From the IMG/VR virus record IMGVR_UViG_3300048079_000094, positions 1 through 31,417 of that record: a stretch of 31,417 nt of DNA; one strand, 5' to 3'. The position numbers and the translations under genes are program-made. The stretch is from a virus. Shown in pieces: positions 19,554 through 26,658 of the stretch; position 1 is the stretch's first letter; every line of letters begins with the position of its first letter. A model generated the notes under the pieces. It was not told where the DNA came from, made no database searches, and worked only from the letters and a program-made list of their open reading frames with translations.

Positions 19554-19940
19554 ATGAAGATTCCTCTCGGTATCCCGGTTCATGGCGACTTCTCGAGCGC
19601 TGATGCCAGCGCTCTCACGGAGACGGCGGCCCGCATTCTGCTCTACGGCCCCGATTCCACGGTGGCGATCACGCTGGCTGCTACCGATTGGGTGATTGTC
19701 TCGGATCTGACGATCGCCGTGGGGGCCACGGCCCTGACCGTGACTATCTACGACGGCGTCAACAACGCCGCGGCGGCGGGCGAGATCATCGCCCGCACCA
19801 TCCAGGGGGCCGCCTCGACGGTGACGATCAGCTTGAACGTGCCGCATTATTGCAAACTCGGCACCTGGCCCAAGGTCTTCACCTCGGCAGCCGGCCAGGT
19901 AGACGTGGCGCTCCACGGCACGATCGACCGCAAGGGATAG
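19554..19940 (+). CDS. Probable head decoration protein
   Basis: This 128-residue beta-rich Thr/Ala/Val protein has the composition of a virion surface component (TVAITLAATDWVIVSDLTIA, TVTIYDGVNNAAAAGEIIA). Start choice: GAGGAG (19543-19548) is followed by GTG 19548, ATG 19551 and ATG 19554; the last has the best spacing. It lies among head genes; decoration or fibre base is the likely role. Not recognised as a named family. Confidence 0.65.
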   Translation: MKIPLGIPVHGDFSSADASALTETAARILLYGPDSTVAITLAATDWVIVSDLTIAVGATALTVTIYDGVNNAAAAGEIIARTIQGAASTVTISLNVPHYCKLGTWPKVFTSAAGQVDVALHGTIDRKG

Positions 19941-19942
19941 CG

Positions 19943-20122
19943 ATGATCTACTACCGCCTGATGCTCCGTGACGGCGGCTCCGTGGTGATCGATGCCGCGG
20001 CAGCCCGGCTCCTGCTGAAGCAGGGCAAGGTGATCAGCGTGAAATCGGTTGGCTCAGCCAGCCCGCTCTACCCGCGGCGGGACATGCGACCCGCCGCGGG
20101 TGCTAACTACTTGACGAAGTGA
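19943..20122 (+). CDS. Small head-region protein
   Basis: This 59-residue basic protein begins 2 bases after the preceding stop with AAGGGA upstream. MIYYRLMLRDGGSVVIDAAA and ARLLLKQGKVISVKSV give two strands and a helix. Tiny proteins of this kind between decoration and connector genes are common in siphophages, with no known function. The 3' end carries a CCCGCGG / CCGCGGG inverted repeat (20072-20100). Confidence 0.6.
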   Translation: MIYYRLMLRDGGSVVIDAAAARLLLKQGKVISVKSVGSASPLYPRRDMRPAAGANYLTK

Positions 20123-20125
20123 ACG

Positions 20126-20848
20126 ATGGCTTTGACGACGCTCGACAAGGTGAAATGCTTCCTCGGCCTCAAGACCGATCAGGAGAACTCCCGTCTTCTG
20201 GTCCTGGTCGAGGCGGCGTCGGCGGCCATCAAGAGCTGGACAGATCGTGATTTTGAGCAGATTACGTACACGGAATTCTATTCGGGGGACGGGCTGCCGA
20301 TCTTGCAGTTGCGGCAGCGGCCGGTGACGTCCATTACGACCATCCACGTGGACTCCGGGGCCTACTACGGCCAGGCCACGGGGGCATTCGATGCCACGAC
20401 GCTGCTGGTCTCTGGGACCGATTACGCTCTCGTGTACGACGCGACGATTGCGGGCAGCCCCGTGAGCCGGCGCGGCCATGTCGAGCGGATCGGGCGCGTG
20501 TGGACCATGACAACGAACAGCCGCGGGTTCTACCCCTCGTGGTACGAGGACAGGACCGGCGGTCTGTCCCACGAACCGCCGTTCCCGCGCGGGGGCAACA
20601 TCAAGGTCGTGTACATCGCGGGCTTCAGCACGACCACGATGCCGAAGGACATCGAGCTGGCGGCGAACCTGTACGTGGCGATGCTGCGGCGCACGTCGAA
20701 GTTTGGCGGGGACTCGCCGCAATCCGAGCGGCTCGGTGAGTATCAGTACAGCCTCTTCGCTGCTGGGGGAGCTGGAGGCGGGCGTGCGGCGGCCGAGATT
20801 GGGACGATCCGGCAGTTGCTGTCACGTTACCGGGAGGTAGCGATATGA
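20126..20848 (+). CDS. Head-tail connector (adaptor) protein, gp6-like
   Basis: This 240-residue protein is probably the first adaptor below the portal. The N-terminus, LTTLDKVKCFLGL, then ENSRLLVLVEAASAAIKSWTDR, is the standard beginning of HK97 gp6-type connectors. RPVTSITTIHVD and GNIKVVYIAGFSTTTMPKDIE (the (I/V)Y.AG......P.DI. motif) confirm the family. The C-terminal helix is YSLFAAGG...TIRQLLSRYRE. Length is somewhat above typical because of inserts. It overlaps the next gene by ATGA. Confidence 0.8.
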   Translation: MALTTLDKVKCFLGLKTDQENSRLLVLVEAASAAIKSWTDRDFEQITYTEFYSGDGLPILQLRQRPVTSITTIHVDSGAYYGQATGAFDATTLLVSGTDYALVYDATIAGSPVSRRGHVERIGRVWTMTTNSRGFYPSWYEDRTGGLSHEPPFPRGGNIKVVYIAGFSTTTMPKDIELAANLYVAMLRRTSKFGGDSPQSERLGEYQYSLFAAGGAGGGRAAAEIGTIRQLLSRYREVAI

Positions 20849-21030
20849 GTTTGGACAACTTTGACGCTGTTGCTGCTGTTGAGTCACTTTGTGCAGATGA
20901 TATCAGACAGCAGCTTGACAAGATGGAGTGCGAGGCCAAGGCGCTCCGAATTCTCTTGCGGGCAGTACGTGCCCGCGATCGAACTCGAAGCCAATCCAGA
21001 TCACAGCTAGAGAACGAAGTGACGATATGA
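20845..21030 (+). CDS. Small helical hypothetical protein
   Basis: This 61-residue protein is coupled by ATGA overlaps on both sides. Residues 8-45 form a continuous charged helix (CADDIRQQLDKMECEAKALRILLRAVRA), probably a coiled coil. The tail is basic (RDRTRSQSRS). It sits between connector and closure proteins and is read through by both overlaps, so it is likely real. No role can be given. Confidence 0.6.
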   Translation: MSLDNFDAVAAVESLCADDIRQQLDKMECEAKALRILLRAVRARDRTRSQSRSQLENEVTI

Positions 21031-21371
21031 GCCTCGATGCGCTGCTGGCCCAGGACTCCGTGACGATCAGGCGTCCCACCTCCGCCAAGGACACCAGCGG
21101 CGGCAGCACCCGTCTGCCGTTCACCGACAAGGCTCCGGAGGTGCCGGCGAGGGTCGAGAGCCTGAGCTCAAGGCAGCGGCTTCAGTATCAAATGCTCACC
21201 ATCCCGGTGACCCACCGGATCTTCCTCCCCCTGGGCACGGACGTGGACAACGGGGACGTGGTGCAGACGAGCGACGGGCTGACGATCCGGGTGATTGAGT
21301 ACAACGAGAATCGGCCGATCGGGTCCATGGAAGGATTCCTGGAAGTGCTTGGGGAGCAGGTGAGAATCTAG
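21027..21371 (+). CDS. Head closure protein, SPP1 gp16-like
   Basis: This 114-residue protein has a fold that is a small beta barrel closing the head-tail channel. Supporting features: a short N-terminal helix (SLDALLAQDSVTI), RRPT...DTSGG, VPARVESL, then HRIFLPLGTDVDNGDVVQTSDGLTIRVI, as in the SPP1 gp16/HK97 gp7-type family (the G.V......GDVV......Y.V). It begins in an ATGA overlap. Position after the adaptor and before the tail completion protein is the standard one. Confidence 0.75.
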   Translation: MSLDALLAQDSVTIRRPTSAKDTSGGSTRLPFTDKAPEVPARVESLSSRQRLQYQMLTIPVTHRIFLPLGTDVDNGDVVQTSDGLTIRVIEYNENRPIGSMEGFLEVLGEQVRI

Positions 21372-21372
21372 C

Positions 21373-21858
21373 GTGCAATTCCGCTGGAATGGTCGAAACG
21401 TGACGCAGGAAATCCGCCGGCTCGGTGGCCTAGGTGTCCGGGCTGCGGCCATCCATGCGACACGCCGACTCAAGGAGGTCCTGAGCGTTCCGGCGCCGCG
21501 CAGGCGCGTGCTTATGCGAGTTCGAACACGCCTCAGGGTGAGGGGCCGAATTATCATTCGTTACCAGCGAGTGATCGGCTACGTCGCGACCGTCAAGGCC
21601 ACCCAGGGAGCGTATCCGCGAAAACTGTCAGGCCATCTGCGACGCAGCATCACGTACCAATACATGGAATACGGGGACGTCCAGTTGGCCCGCGTAGGCA
21701 CCAACGTGCAGTATGGAAAATGGTTGGAGCTGAGCAGGGGCCGGGGTGATCACGAGTGGTTAGTCGTGACGATGGTGCGGATTCGCAGGGAACTGGCCTA
21801 CATCATGGGCGGCGCCCAAGGGTCCCAAATCAGTGGCTTCCAGAGCAATACACCTTAG
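21373..21858 (+). CDS. Tail completion / head-tail joining protein, HK97 gp10-like
   Basis: This 161-residue protein starts with GTG one base after the closure gene. A basic central part (PRRRVLMRVRTRLRVRGRIIIRYQR) is followed by PRKLSGHLRRSITYQ and VGTNVQYGKWLELSRG, the tell-tale G..VQYA..LE.G pattern of the HK97 gp10 family, which finishes the tail tube for joining. The Arg-rich insert is unusual in its density. Length fits. Confidence 0.75.
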   Translation: MQFRWNGRNVTQEIRRLGGLGVRAAAIHATRRLKEVLSVPAPRRRVLMRVRTRLRVRGRIIIRYQRVIGYVATVKATQGAYPRKLSGHLRRSITYQYMEYGDVQLARVGTNVQYGKWLELSRGRGDHEWLVVTMVRIRRELAYIMGGAQGSQISGFQSNTP

Positions 21859-21870
21859 CGAGGCCCCTTG

Positions 21871-22287
21871 ATGGCCACAACGCTGCTGGGAGCCATTGTG
21901 GAGAAGTTTTCGGCCGACTTCGATCTGACGGCCTCTGTGCCCTCCGGCATCTGGGTTAGCCAGGTGCCGGAGGGCAAAGCCCTCCCGTTCGTGGCTTTGA
22001 TCCATGGTGGCGAGGTACCGGATTGGACGTTCGAGCGCGAATACGTTGAGGAAGGGTCGGTTCAGTTCCTCTGCTACGCCCAGGGGTGTGCGGCCGCAGA
22101 GGCGATAGCGACGCTGGTCAAGACGGCATTTGACTGGGGGACGCTGACCATCACGGGGGCCGTGAGTATCCAACTGGAGCGGACGAATTACCAGGTCAGC
22201 TCGACCGAGTTGGCCCGTTCGCCAACCGGGGAGATCGTCTACGAGGCGATGGTTGAATACCGCACGATCGTGCGCAAAACATACTAG
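21871..22287 (+). CDS. Tail terminator-like protein (DUF3168 type)
   Basis: This 138-residue protein is probably the tail terminator ring, which caps the tail tube. The layout (an N-terminal helix LLGAIVEKFSADF, a loop with KALPFVALIHGG, QFLCYAQGCAAAEAIATLVKTAFDW, then EYRTIV) matches the small DUF3168/minor tail U-like plan: strand-helix-strand with a final beta edge. ATG 21871 is used; TTG 21868 also exists. It follows the completion protein, as expected. Confidence 0.65.
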   Translation: MATTLLGAIVEKFSADFDLTASVPSGIWVSQVPEGKALPFVALIHGGEVPDWTFEREYVEEGSVQFLCYAQGCAAAEAIATLVKTAFDWGTLTITGAVSIQLERTNYQVSSTELARSPTGEIVYEAMVEYRTIVRKTY

Positions 22288-22298
22288 CGAGGTACAGC

Positions 22299-22817
22299 AT
22301 GGCAACCACGCTTGCGGTGGGCCAGATCAAGGCGGTGATCGGTTGGAACATGGAGAATGTCCTCACGGGGGGCAACACGGCCAACAGCAATACCGACACG
22401 TACTCCAAGAGCCTGACGGACGGCACCGGAGCGACCGGGACCGGCGATCGCATGTATCGCACCGAGACCACCATTGCGGGGGGCGGGACGCTCAACCTGG
22501 ACCTAGCCGGTTCCCTGACCGACTTCTTTGGCAACGTCATCACGTTCGCTCGCGTCAAGGCCATCAAGGTCGAGCTGACCAACGACACCACGGCGACGTC
22601 GATTTTGATCGGCGACCATGCCAGCCCGTGGAATACCTGGGTAGCCGGCACCAACCCTCGCGTGCGGGTCTACAACGGTGGCTGCTTCTTTCTGGCCGGC
22701 CCCGGGGCCACCATGTATGCCGTCACCGCTGGATCGGCCGACGGCCTCAAGATCGTCAACGAGGATGGAGCCAACGTCGCGACCATCAAAATCACCATCA
22801 TCGGTTCTTCGGCCTGA
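22299..22817 (+). CDS. Tail-associated structural protein
   Basis: This 172-residue protein follows GAGG and starts 11 bases after the preceding stop. It is a beta-rich Thr/Gly/Ala protein (GGGTLNLDLAGSLTDFFGNVITFARVKAIKVEL, AGPGATMYAVTAGSADGLKIVN). It lies just before the major tail protein, as do tail tube accessory or decoration proteins. The AGPG...V..G.AD.L.I.N pattern resembles small beta-sandwich tail decorations. The family is not named. Confidence 0.65.
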   Translation: MATTLAVGQIKAVIGWNMENVLTGGNTANSNTDTYSKSLTDGTGATGTGDRMYRTETTIAGGGTLNLDLAGSLTDFFGNVITFARVKAIKVELTNDTTATSILIGDHASPWNTWVAGTNPRVRVYNGGCFFLAGPGATMYAVTAGSADGLKIVNEDGANVATIKITIIGSSA

Positions 22818-22828
22818 AAGGATGAACC

Positions 22829-23227
22829 ATGGCTTTCACTCCTGTTTCGGCGAAGAACGCCAAGGTCCGGATCGGCGCCACCGTCTATACGGCCCGCCGC
22901 TGGAACGTCAACCCCACGGCCGAAGAACTGGACATCACCAATTTCGAGGGTGCTGGATTTGCTGATCGCATTTCTGGCATTGTCGATGCGGAAATCACGG
23001 TCGATGCCGATTGGGACTCGGCGGCCAGCAACTTCGCCAACCCGCCCAACATCGTGACAGGCCAGACGCTTTTGAACGTGAAACTCTTCCTCAATGACAC
23101 CACGGGGGCATTCTGGAATTTCCCGAGCGTTCTCGTCACCACAACCCCTGTAACGGCCGAAGTGCGGGGCAAGGTCGAGGTGTCGTTCACGGCCAAATCC
23201 AAGGGCATATTTACCTATCCGGCATAG
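22829..23227 (+). CDS. Major tail tube protein-like
   Basis: This 132-residue protein is probably the tail tube subunit: beta-rich, with EELDITNFEGAGFADRISG (the DTTNFES.G.....G pattern of tube proteins), VDAEITVDADWDSAAS, and FWNFPSVLVTTTPVTAEVRGKVEVSFTAKSKG, a typical final strand pair. It is shorter than most tubes (about 160-250) but still plausible as a single beta-barrel plus arm. Placement before the chaperone pair and tape measure supports it. Confidence 0.75.
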   Translation: MAFTPVSAKNAKVRIGATVYTARRWNVNPTAEELDITNFEGAGFADRISGIVDAEITVDADWDSAASNFANPPNIVTGQTLLNVKLFLNDTTGAFWNFPSVLVTTTPVTAEVRGKVEVSFTAKSKGIFTYPA

Positions 23228-23230
23228 TTT

Positions 23231-23665
23231 ATGGGTGAAATTAGTCGAGCACTGGGGAATGGTTCCACGCTTCAATTTCGGGGCAAGACTTACCGGCTCG
23301 CTCCCTGGAGTTACGACATCCAGGCGGAGTTTGAGCAACACCTGGAACAGAAGGCGTGGGAGACCTACCTCCGGGCAACCAAGTGTCTGCCCAAGGAGGA
23401 AGTCGATGCCCTGCGGGCGCAGACGAGTCGGGACATCACGGCCGGAGTCTACAGCTTTGGGGCCCAGGTGTCGGTTACGTCGCTCAGCGCGCTGCCGCAT
23501 CTGAAGCATCTGGTGTGGATGCTGCTGGAGCGGGAGCATCCGGAGGTCACGCCGATGCTGGTCCAGGAGATGCTCCAGGAGGACCAGGCGGAGGTATTTC
23601 GGGCGATCGACGAGGCCAATGCCGACCCTTTTGGGAAGAAGCCGGCAGCGGCGGCGAGCACGTAA
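23231..23665 (+). CDS. Tail assembly chaperone, G-type frame
   Basis: This 144-residue protein keeps the tape measure soluble during tail assembly, as lambda gpG. Helical: FRGKTYRLAPWSYDIQAEFEQHLEQKA, then LPHLKHLVWMLLEREHPEVT, and ends with ADPFGKKPAAAAST. It has no ribosome binding site, and translation is coupled to the tail tube gene 3 bases upstream. The heptamer CCCTTTT at 23626-23632 is in the C-CCT-TTT register needed for a -1 slip, which would join it to the next frame. Confidence 0.75.
   Translation: MGEISRALGNGSTLQFRGKTYRLAPWSYDIQAEFEQHLEQKAWETYLRATKCLPKEEVDALRAQTSRDITAGVYSFGAQVSVTSLSALPHLKHLVWMLLEREHPEVTPMLVQEMLQEDQAEVFRAIDEANADPFGKKPAAAAST
23626..23632 (+). promoter_or_regulatory. 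Probable -1 programmed frameshift site
   Basis: C-CCT-TTT fits X-XXY-YYZ exactly in the chaperone frame. After slipping, the ribosome reads TGG GAA GAA and passes the zero-frame stop (23663-23665) to end at 23919. A small stem follows (GCCG 23641-23644 with CGGC 23649-23652). Tail chaperone genes are the classic place for such shifts in siphophages. Confidence 0.65.
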
Positions 23666-23919
23666 GTTTCGATCGGATCTGTTCGGTGCTGGTCCGAGAG
23701 CCGTTTAACCTCACCCTCCAGGAGATTGGCCGCCTGACCCCATACCAGGCTCGCAACATCTACTTCCGAGGCGAGGAGCGGGATCGCTCGCAACCAAAGC
23801 GGCAGCAGCCCTATCGGGACGTCTTCTGGGCCGTGTGGAAACGGCGCGGGTTGAAGGATCACCAAATAGAGCTGCAATGGCAGCAGTACCAGAGGGAGCA
23901 GGGCAATGGCGGGACCTAA
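23632..23919 (+). CDS. Tail assembly chaperone, T-type frame (made by -1 frameshift)
   Basis: This gives 95 residues after the slip, for a 229-residue G-T fusion. The frame has no start codon with a ribosome binding site near its beginning but clearly codes: FDRICSVLVREPFNLTLQEIGRLTPYQARNIYF, then FWAVWKRRGLKDHQIELQW. LT..EI..LTPYQ is typical of the second chaperone part, which contacts the tape measure. It overlaps the tape measure start by 14 bases. Confidence 0.65.
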   Translation, partial: WEEAGSGGEHVSFDRICSVLVREPFNLTLQEIGRLTPYQARNIYFRGEERDRSQPKRQQPYRDVFWAVWKRRGLKDHQIELQWQQYQREQGNGGT

Positions 23920-25033
23920 TATCCCACTCGGCACAGCATTTGTCACCATCGGCCTGCGCGGCTCGCTGCAAAGGCAGCTGGAGCGAGAGCGTCAGTTGGC
24001 TGAGCGGGCCACTCGGCTGCTTCAAGATCGCATCAGCGAGTTCACCGCCGCGTCGGCTCGGATTTTCTTGACCGGCGCCGCAGCCATCACGGGCTTCGTT
24101 GCCTCGGCTTCGCCGGATGCGATCAACACTTTCACGGGGTCGATTCGGCTGCTGTCGGGCGAGATTGGACGAGCGTTTATTCCAGCGTTCACGAAGGCAA
24201 TTGCAGTGATCCAGGGGGCCAGGAACTATATCCGCGGCATGAGCGACGAGACCAAGGAGAACATCGTCAAGTGGAATCTGTGGGTCCTTGGGATCACGGG
24301 GGCGATCTTTGTTGCGAGCAAACTGATTGCCGTGCTGATGGGTCTGGTCCCGGTGATAAAACTCATCGGCTCAGCTCTGCTGCTGTTGGGGGCTCATCCC
24401 GCGATTGCTGGAATTTTGCTTTTGGCAACGGCCGTTGGAGTTCTAGCCGTGAAGCTGGCGGGGCTGCGGGCTGAAGCGGAAGCCTATCAGAAGACGAAAA
24501 CCACGTCGGCGACCGTGCAGCAGGTCGCCGAAGATAAAGAAGTCAAGGGCATTCTCGGCAGTTCCAAAACGACTGATGAGAAAAAGCGCTTGATCCAGGA
24601 GCGTATCGGCCTGCTTGAGCAGGAAAAGGAACAGGCGCGCGCAGAGCTGAAAGGCACACTCGGCCGAGATCCAGTGAATGTGGTGAAGAGCTTGCTGACT
24701 GGCTTTGCGGCCCAAGAAGTTGCCAAGGACAAGGTCGTGGCATTGCAAAAGCGTATCCAGACCTTCAAGGGAGCTAGGGATATTTTGGAAGGCAAACAAT
24801 TGCCGAGCGAGAAGAAAGACAAAATCGTGACCTCCATCTCGGGGCCTACGCCACAGTTCTTGGCCATCGACCAGATAAGCAAATCATTCCAGCTGGCAGC
24901 ATTGCAGAGTCCCATTGAAGCAGAAAAACTCGCAATGGAGATCCAGAATAATTCGTATTTTCAGCAGACCGCCGCCAACACGGCAGTGATCGCTCAGTCC
25001 CTCCCAGTCTTGAACCTCGGAGCCGGGAGGTGA
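23906..25033 (+). CDS. Tape measure-like tail protein, short
   Basis: This 375-residue protein is the right gene after the chaperone pair: helical N-terminus (RQLERERQLAERATRLLQD), then long hydrophobic stretches at about 65-80, 120-140 and 145-190 (NLWVLGITGAIFVASKLIAVL, LIGSALLLLGAHPAIAGILLL), then a charged coiled coil (RLIQERIGLLEQEKEQARAEL). Using the usual 1.5 angstrom per residue rule, the tail would be about 56 nm, short for a siphophage. Alternatively some measuring function lies in other tail genes. Confidence 0.7.
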   Translation: MAGPNIPLGTAFVTIGLRGSLQRQLERERQLAERATRLLQDRISEFTAASARIFLTGAAAITGFVASASPDAINTFTGSIRLLSGEIGRAFIPAFTKAIAVIQGARNYIRGMSDETKENIVKWNLWVLGITGAIFVASKLIAVLMGLVPVIKLIGSALLLLGAHPAIAGILLLATAVGVLAVKLAGLRAEAEAYQKTKTTSATVQQVAEDKEVKGILGSSKTTDEKKRLIQERIGLLEQEKEQARAELKGTLGRDPVNVVKSLLTGFAAQEVAKDKVVALQKRIQTFKGARDILEGKQLPSEKKDKIVTSISGPTPQFLAIDQISKSFQLAALQSPIEAEKLAMEIQNNSYFQQTAANTAVIAQSLPVLNLGAGR

Positions 25034-25036
25034 GTG

Positions 25037-25960
25037 GTGGCGATCTTCCGCGGCATCACATTTATCGAGCATGTTCCCGGGTCGCCGATCGAGATTCTGG
25101 AGAATGACGGCGCCCGCGTGACCCGCATGCTCGATTGCGACTGGACCAAGAGCTTGAGCTTCGCCGACAAGCTGCTCGGCTTTCCCAGCATCAAGACCGG
25201 GACCGGCAACATCAAGTACGTGTCGCGCCTCACCCCGGCGTTTCACCCAGACTTTCTCGACGCGATGGGCAATCCGTGGATTTACGCGACACGGATCACC
25301 AAGCTGGAGGGTATCGGTTTCCGGGACAAGACCACGGACGACACCGCCGTCTACAAGACCGGACGACTAACCGTCGTGTACGAGAGCCTGACGTACGAGG
25401 TCAAGGAAGATGACGAGGTACAGGCTGCCGGGGTGCCGGATGAGTCCAGGCTGCTGCGTTACGTGACGATTCTGTTCAAGCCATATGCCGAGTTCCTCAC
25501 GCTGCCGGTCGGATTCATGAGGTGGATCACGGCGGATAAGCAGCCCGTGAATTTCGGGTTGCCGCTATTGATTCCAACATGGCAGATTGACTTCATCTGG
25601 CACCTGATCCCGAAGACCAACCTACCACTCGCCAAGATCGCCGACGCCCAGGGAACCATCAACAACGCTGCTTTCGTCACGCCACTGGGGACGTTTCCGA
25701 CCGGCACGCTGCTGCTGCTGAATGCGGACCTGAAACCAATTCGCTCGGCCCTGGGGGATCGTCTGTATGACATCCACTATCATGTGAAATACAAGGAACC
25801 GATTCTGGGAGGTGGGGGCGACCACAATTTCTTCCTGCGGCGCAAGGGCACAGCACCCAACGAGACGCTCAGTTGGGAACTTGCGACCGCCAATGGATTG
25901 TCGACCGGGGACAGACTTTTCAAGAGCACGGATTTCAAGCTGCTATTTAAGCCAGCCTAA
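25037..25960 (+). CDS. Tail/baseplate protein, unnamed family
   Basis: This 307-residue protein is predicted to start at GTG 25037, 6 bases after GGGAGG (25025-25030); GTG 25034 is too close. Beta-rich domains without repeats: FRGITFIEHVPGSPIEILE, TKLEGIGFRDKTTDD, then RWITADKQPVNFGLPLLIPTWQIDFIWHLIP and TFPTGTLLLLNADLKPIRS. The place after the tape measure suggests a distal tail or baseplate hub component. I do not recognise the family. Its 3' end overlaps the minus-strand gene by 18 bases. Confidence 0.7.
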   Translation: MAIFRGITFIEHVPGSPIEILENDGARVTRMLDCDWTKSLSFADKLLGFPSIKTGTGNIKYVSRLTPAFHPDFLDAMGNPWIYATRITKLEGIGFRDKTTDDTAVYKTGRLTVVYESLTYEVKEDDEVQAAGVPDESRLLRYVTILFKPYAEFLTLPVGFMRWITADKQPVNFGLPLLIPTWQIDFIWHLIPKTNLPLAKIADAQGTINNAAFVTPLGTFPTGTLLLLNADLKPIRSALGDRLYDIHYHVKYKEPILGGGGDHNFFLRRKGTAPNETLSWELATANGLSTGDRLFKSTDFKLLFKPA

Positions 25961-26542
25961 CATGGTGTTCTTGGAGGGGGACTCCCCCCTGAGTTTTTTT
26001 ATGCTCTGGCTCCAGGCAAAGTCCTGCCGAGTGCTGGCCGACACGGCATCGACGGAGATAACTTGGCAATGAGTGAAAACGAGGCGGTCGTATTGCTCTC
26101 CTCTAAATGCACCCAAAATCTTGATCTCATGATCGGGGATGAGTTTCGCCAACTGTGGCCGGTGGCTGGCATCGAAATAACAGAACCCGAAGTGTCCTTT
26201 GTAATCATCCAGAACGATGCCACTAATTTCCTGGTCCAGAGAGCTGGGGATTAAGGAGATGCGGCCGATGATATAGAGCTGCTTATCCAGGTAGTTATCA
26301 TAGAGGGCGATCTGATTGGTCCGATAGGCAGCAAAGAGATCATTGAGGTTGAATGTAAGAATGGGGATTGTGCTGGGACGTGGAGCTTGGACTGACGGCT
26401 CAGGTTCGGCCGGCTCTGCTAGGACGGGGGCTGTTTTCTGTTCGGCCGGCAGTGATTGATGAGTCCACCAAAAGCCTGAGATCGCCAGACTGGCGCCGAG
26501 CACACAGCAGCCCATGGTGAGGAAAGCATTGTCTCGTTGCAT
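25943..26542 (-). CDS. Membrane-anchored OB-fold protein (tRNA_anti-like), moron
   Basis: This 199-residue protein is the only convincing minus-strand gene. Its AGGAG lies 7 bases before the ATG. Residues 7-26 are a membrane anchor or uncleaved signal (LTMGCCVLGASLAISGFWW), 40-60 a Pro-rich linker, and 63-165 an OB-type domain: LNDLFAAYRTNQIALYDNYLDKQLYIIGRIS, then GHFGFCYFDASHRPQLAKL, then IKILGAFRG.....LVFTHCQVI. This is the tRNA_anti-like (PF12869-style) plan of bacterial secreted/lipid-anchored proteins. It could alter the host surface during lysogeny. GC is about 48 %. Confidence 0.75.
   Translation of the reverse strand: MQRDNAFLTMGCCVLGASLAISGFWWTHQSLPAEQKTAPVLAEPAEPEPSVQAPRPSTIPILTFNLNDLFAAYRTNQIALYDNYLDKQLYIIGRISLIPSSLDQEISGIVLDDYKGHFGFCYFDASHRPQLAKLIPDHEIKILGAFRGEQYDRLVFTHCQVISVDAVSASTRQDFAWSQSIKKLRGESPSKNTMLGWLK
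25975..26000 (+). terminator. Terminator for the tail operon
   Basis: AGGGGG (25975-25980) pairs with CCCCCT (25985-25990), loop ACTC, then GAG and seven Ts. It follows the last tail gene by 14 bases. It sits inside the 3' coding part of the minus-strand gene, so that gene's last codons are constrained by it. The stem is short but all GC except one pair. Confidence 0.6.
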
Positions 26543-26658
26543 GGTTGTTCTCCTAGCTGGCCAGTCCCAGGATCACGGGACGACAGTTGAAGTGCAAGCG
26601 CTTTCGGGAAGTTTGGTCCAGAAAATCCAGTAAGCGGCGCAAACTTTGAGGGTTGGGT
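26543..26658. promoter_or_regulatory. Divergent gap between moron and tail fibre
   Basis: This 116-base gap must hold start signals for the minus-strand gene and for the fibre gene. I see the ribosome binding site of each (CTCCT at 26550-26554 for the minus gene; GAGGG at 26648-26652 for the fibre) but no convincing promoter hexamer pair on either strand. Confidence 0.4.

Noticed and set aside
23356-23631. Upstream part of the T-type chaperone frame
   Set aside because: Only the part after the slip site looks coding; the earlier codons are Gly/Ala/Arg-rich shadow of the G-type frame.
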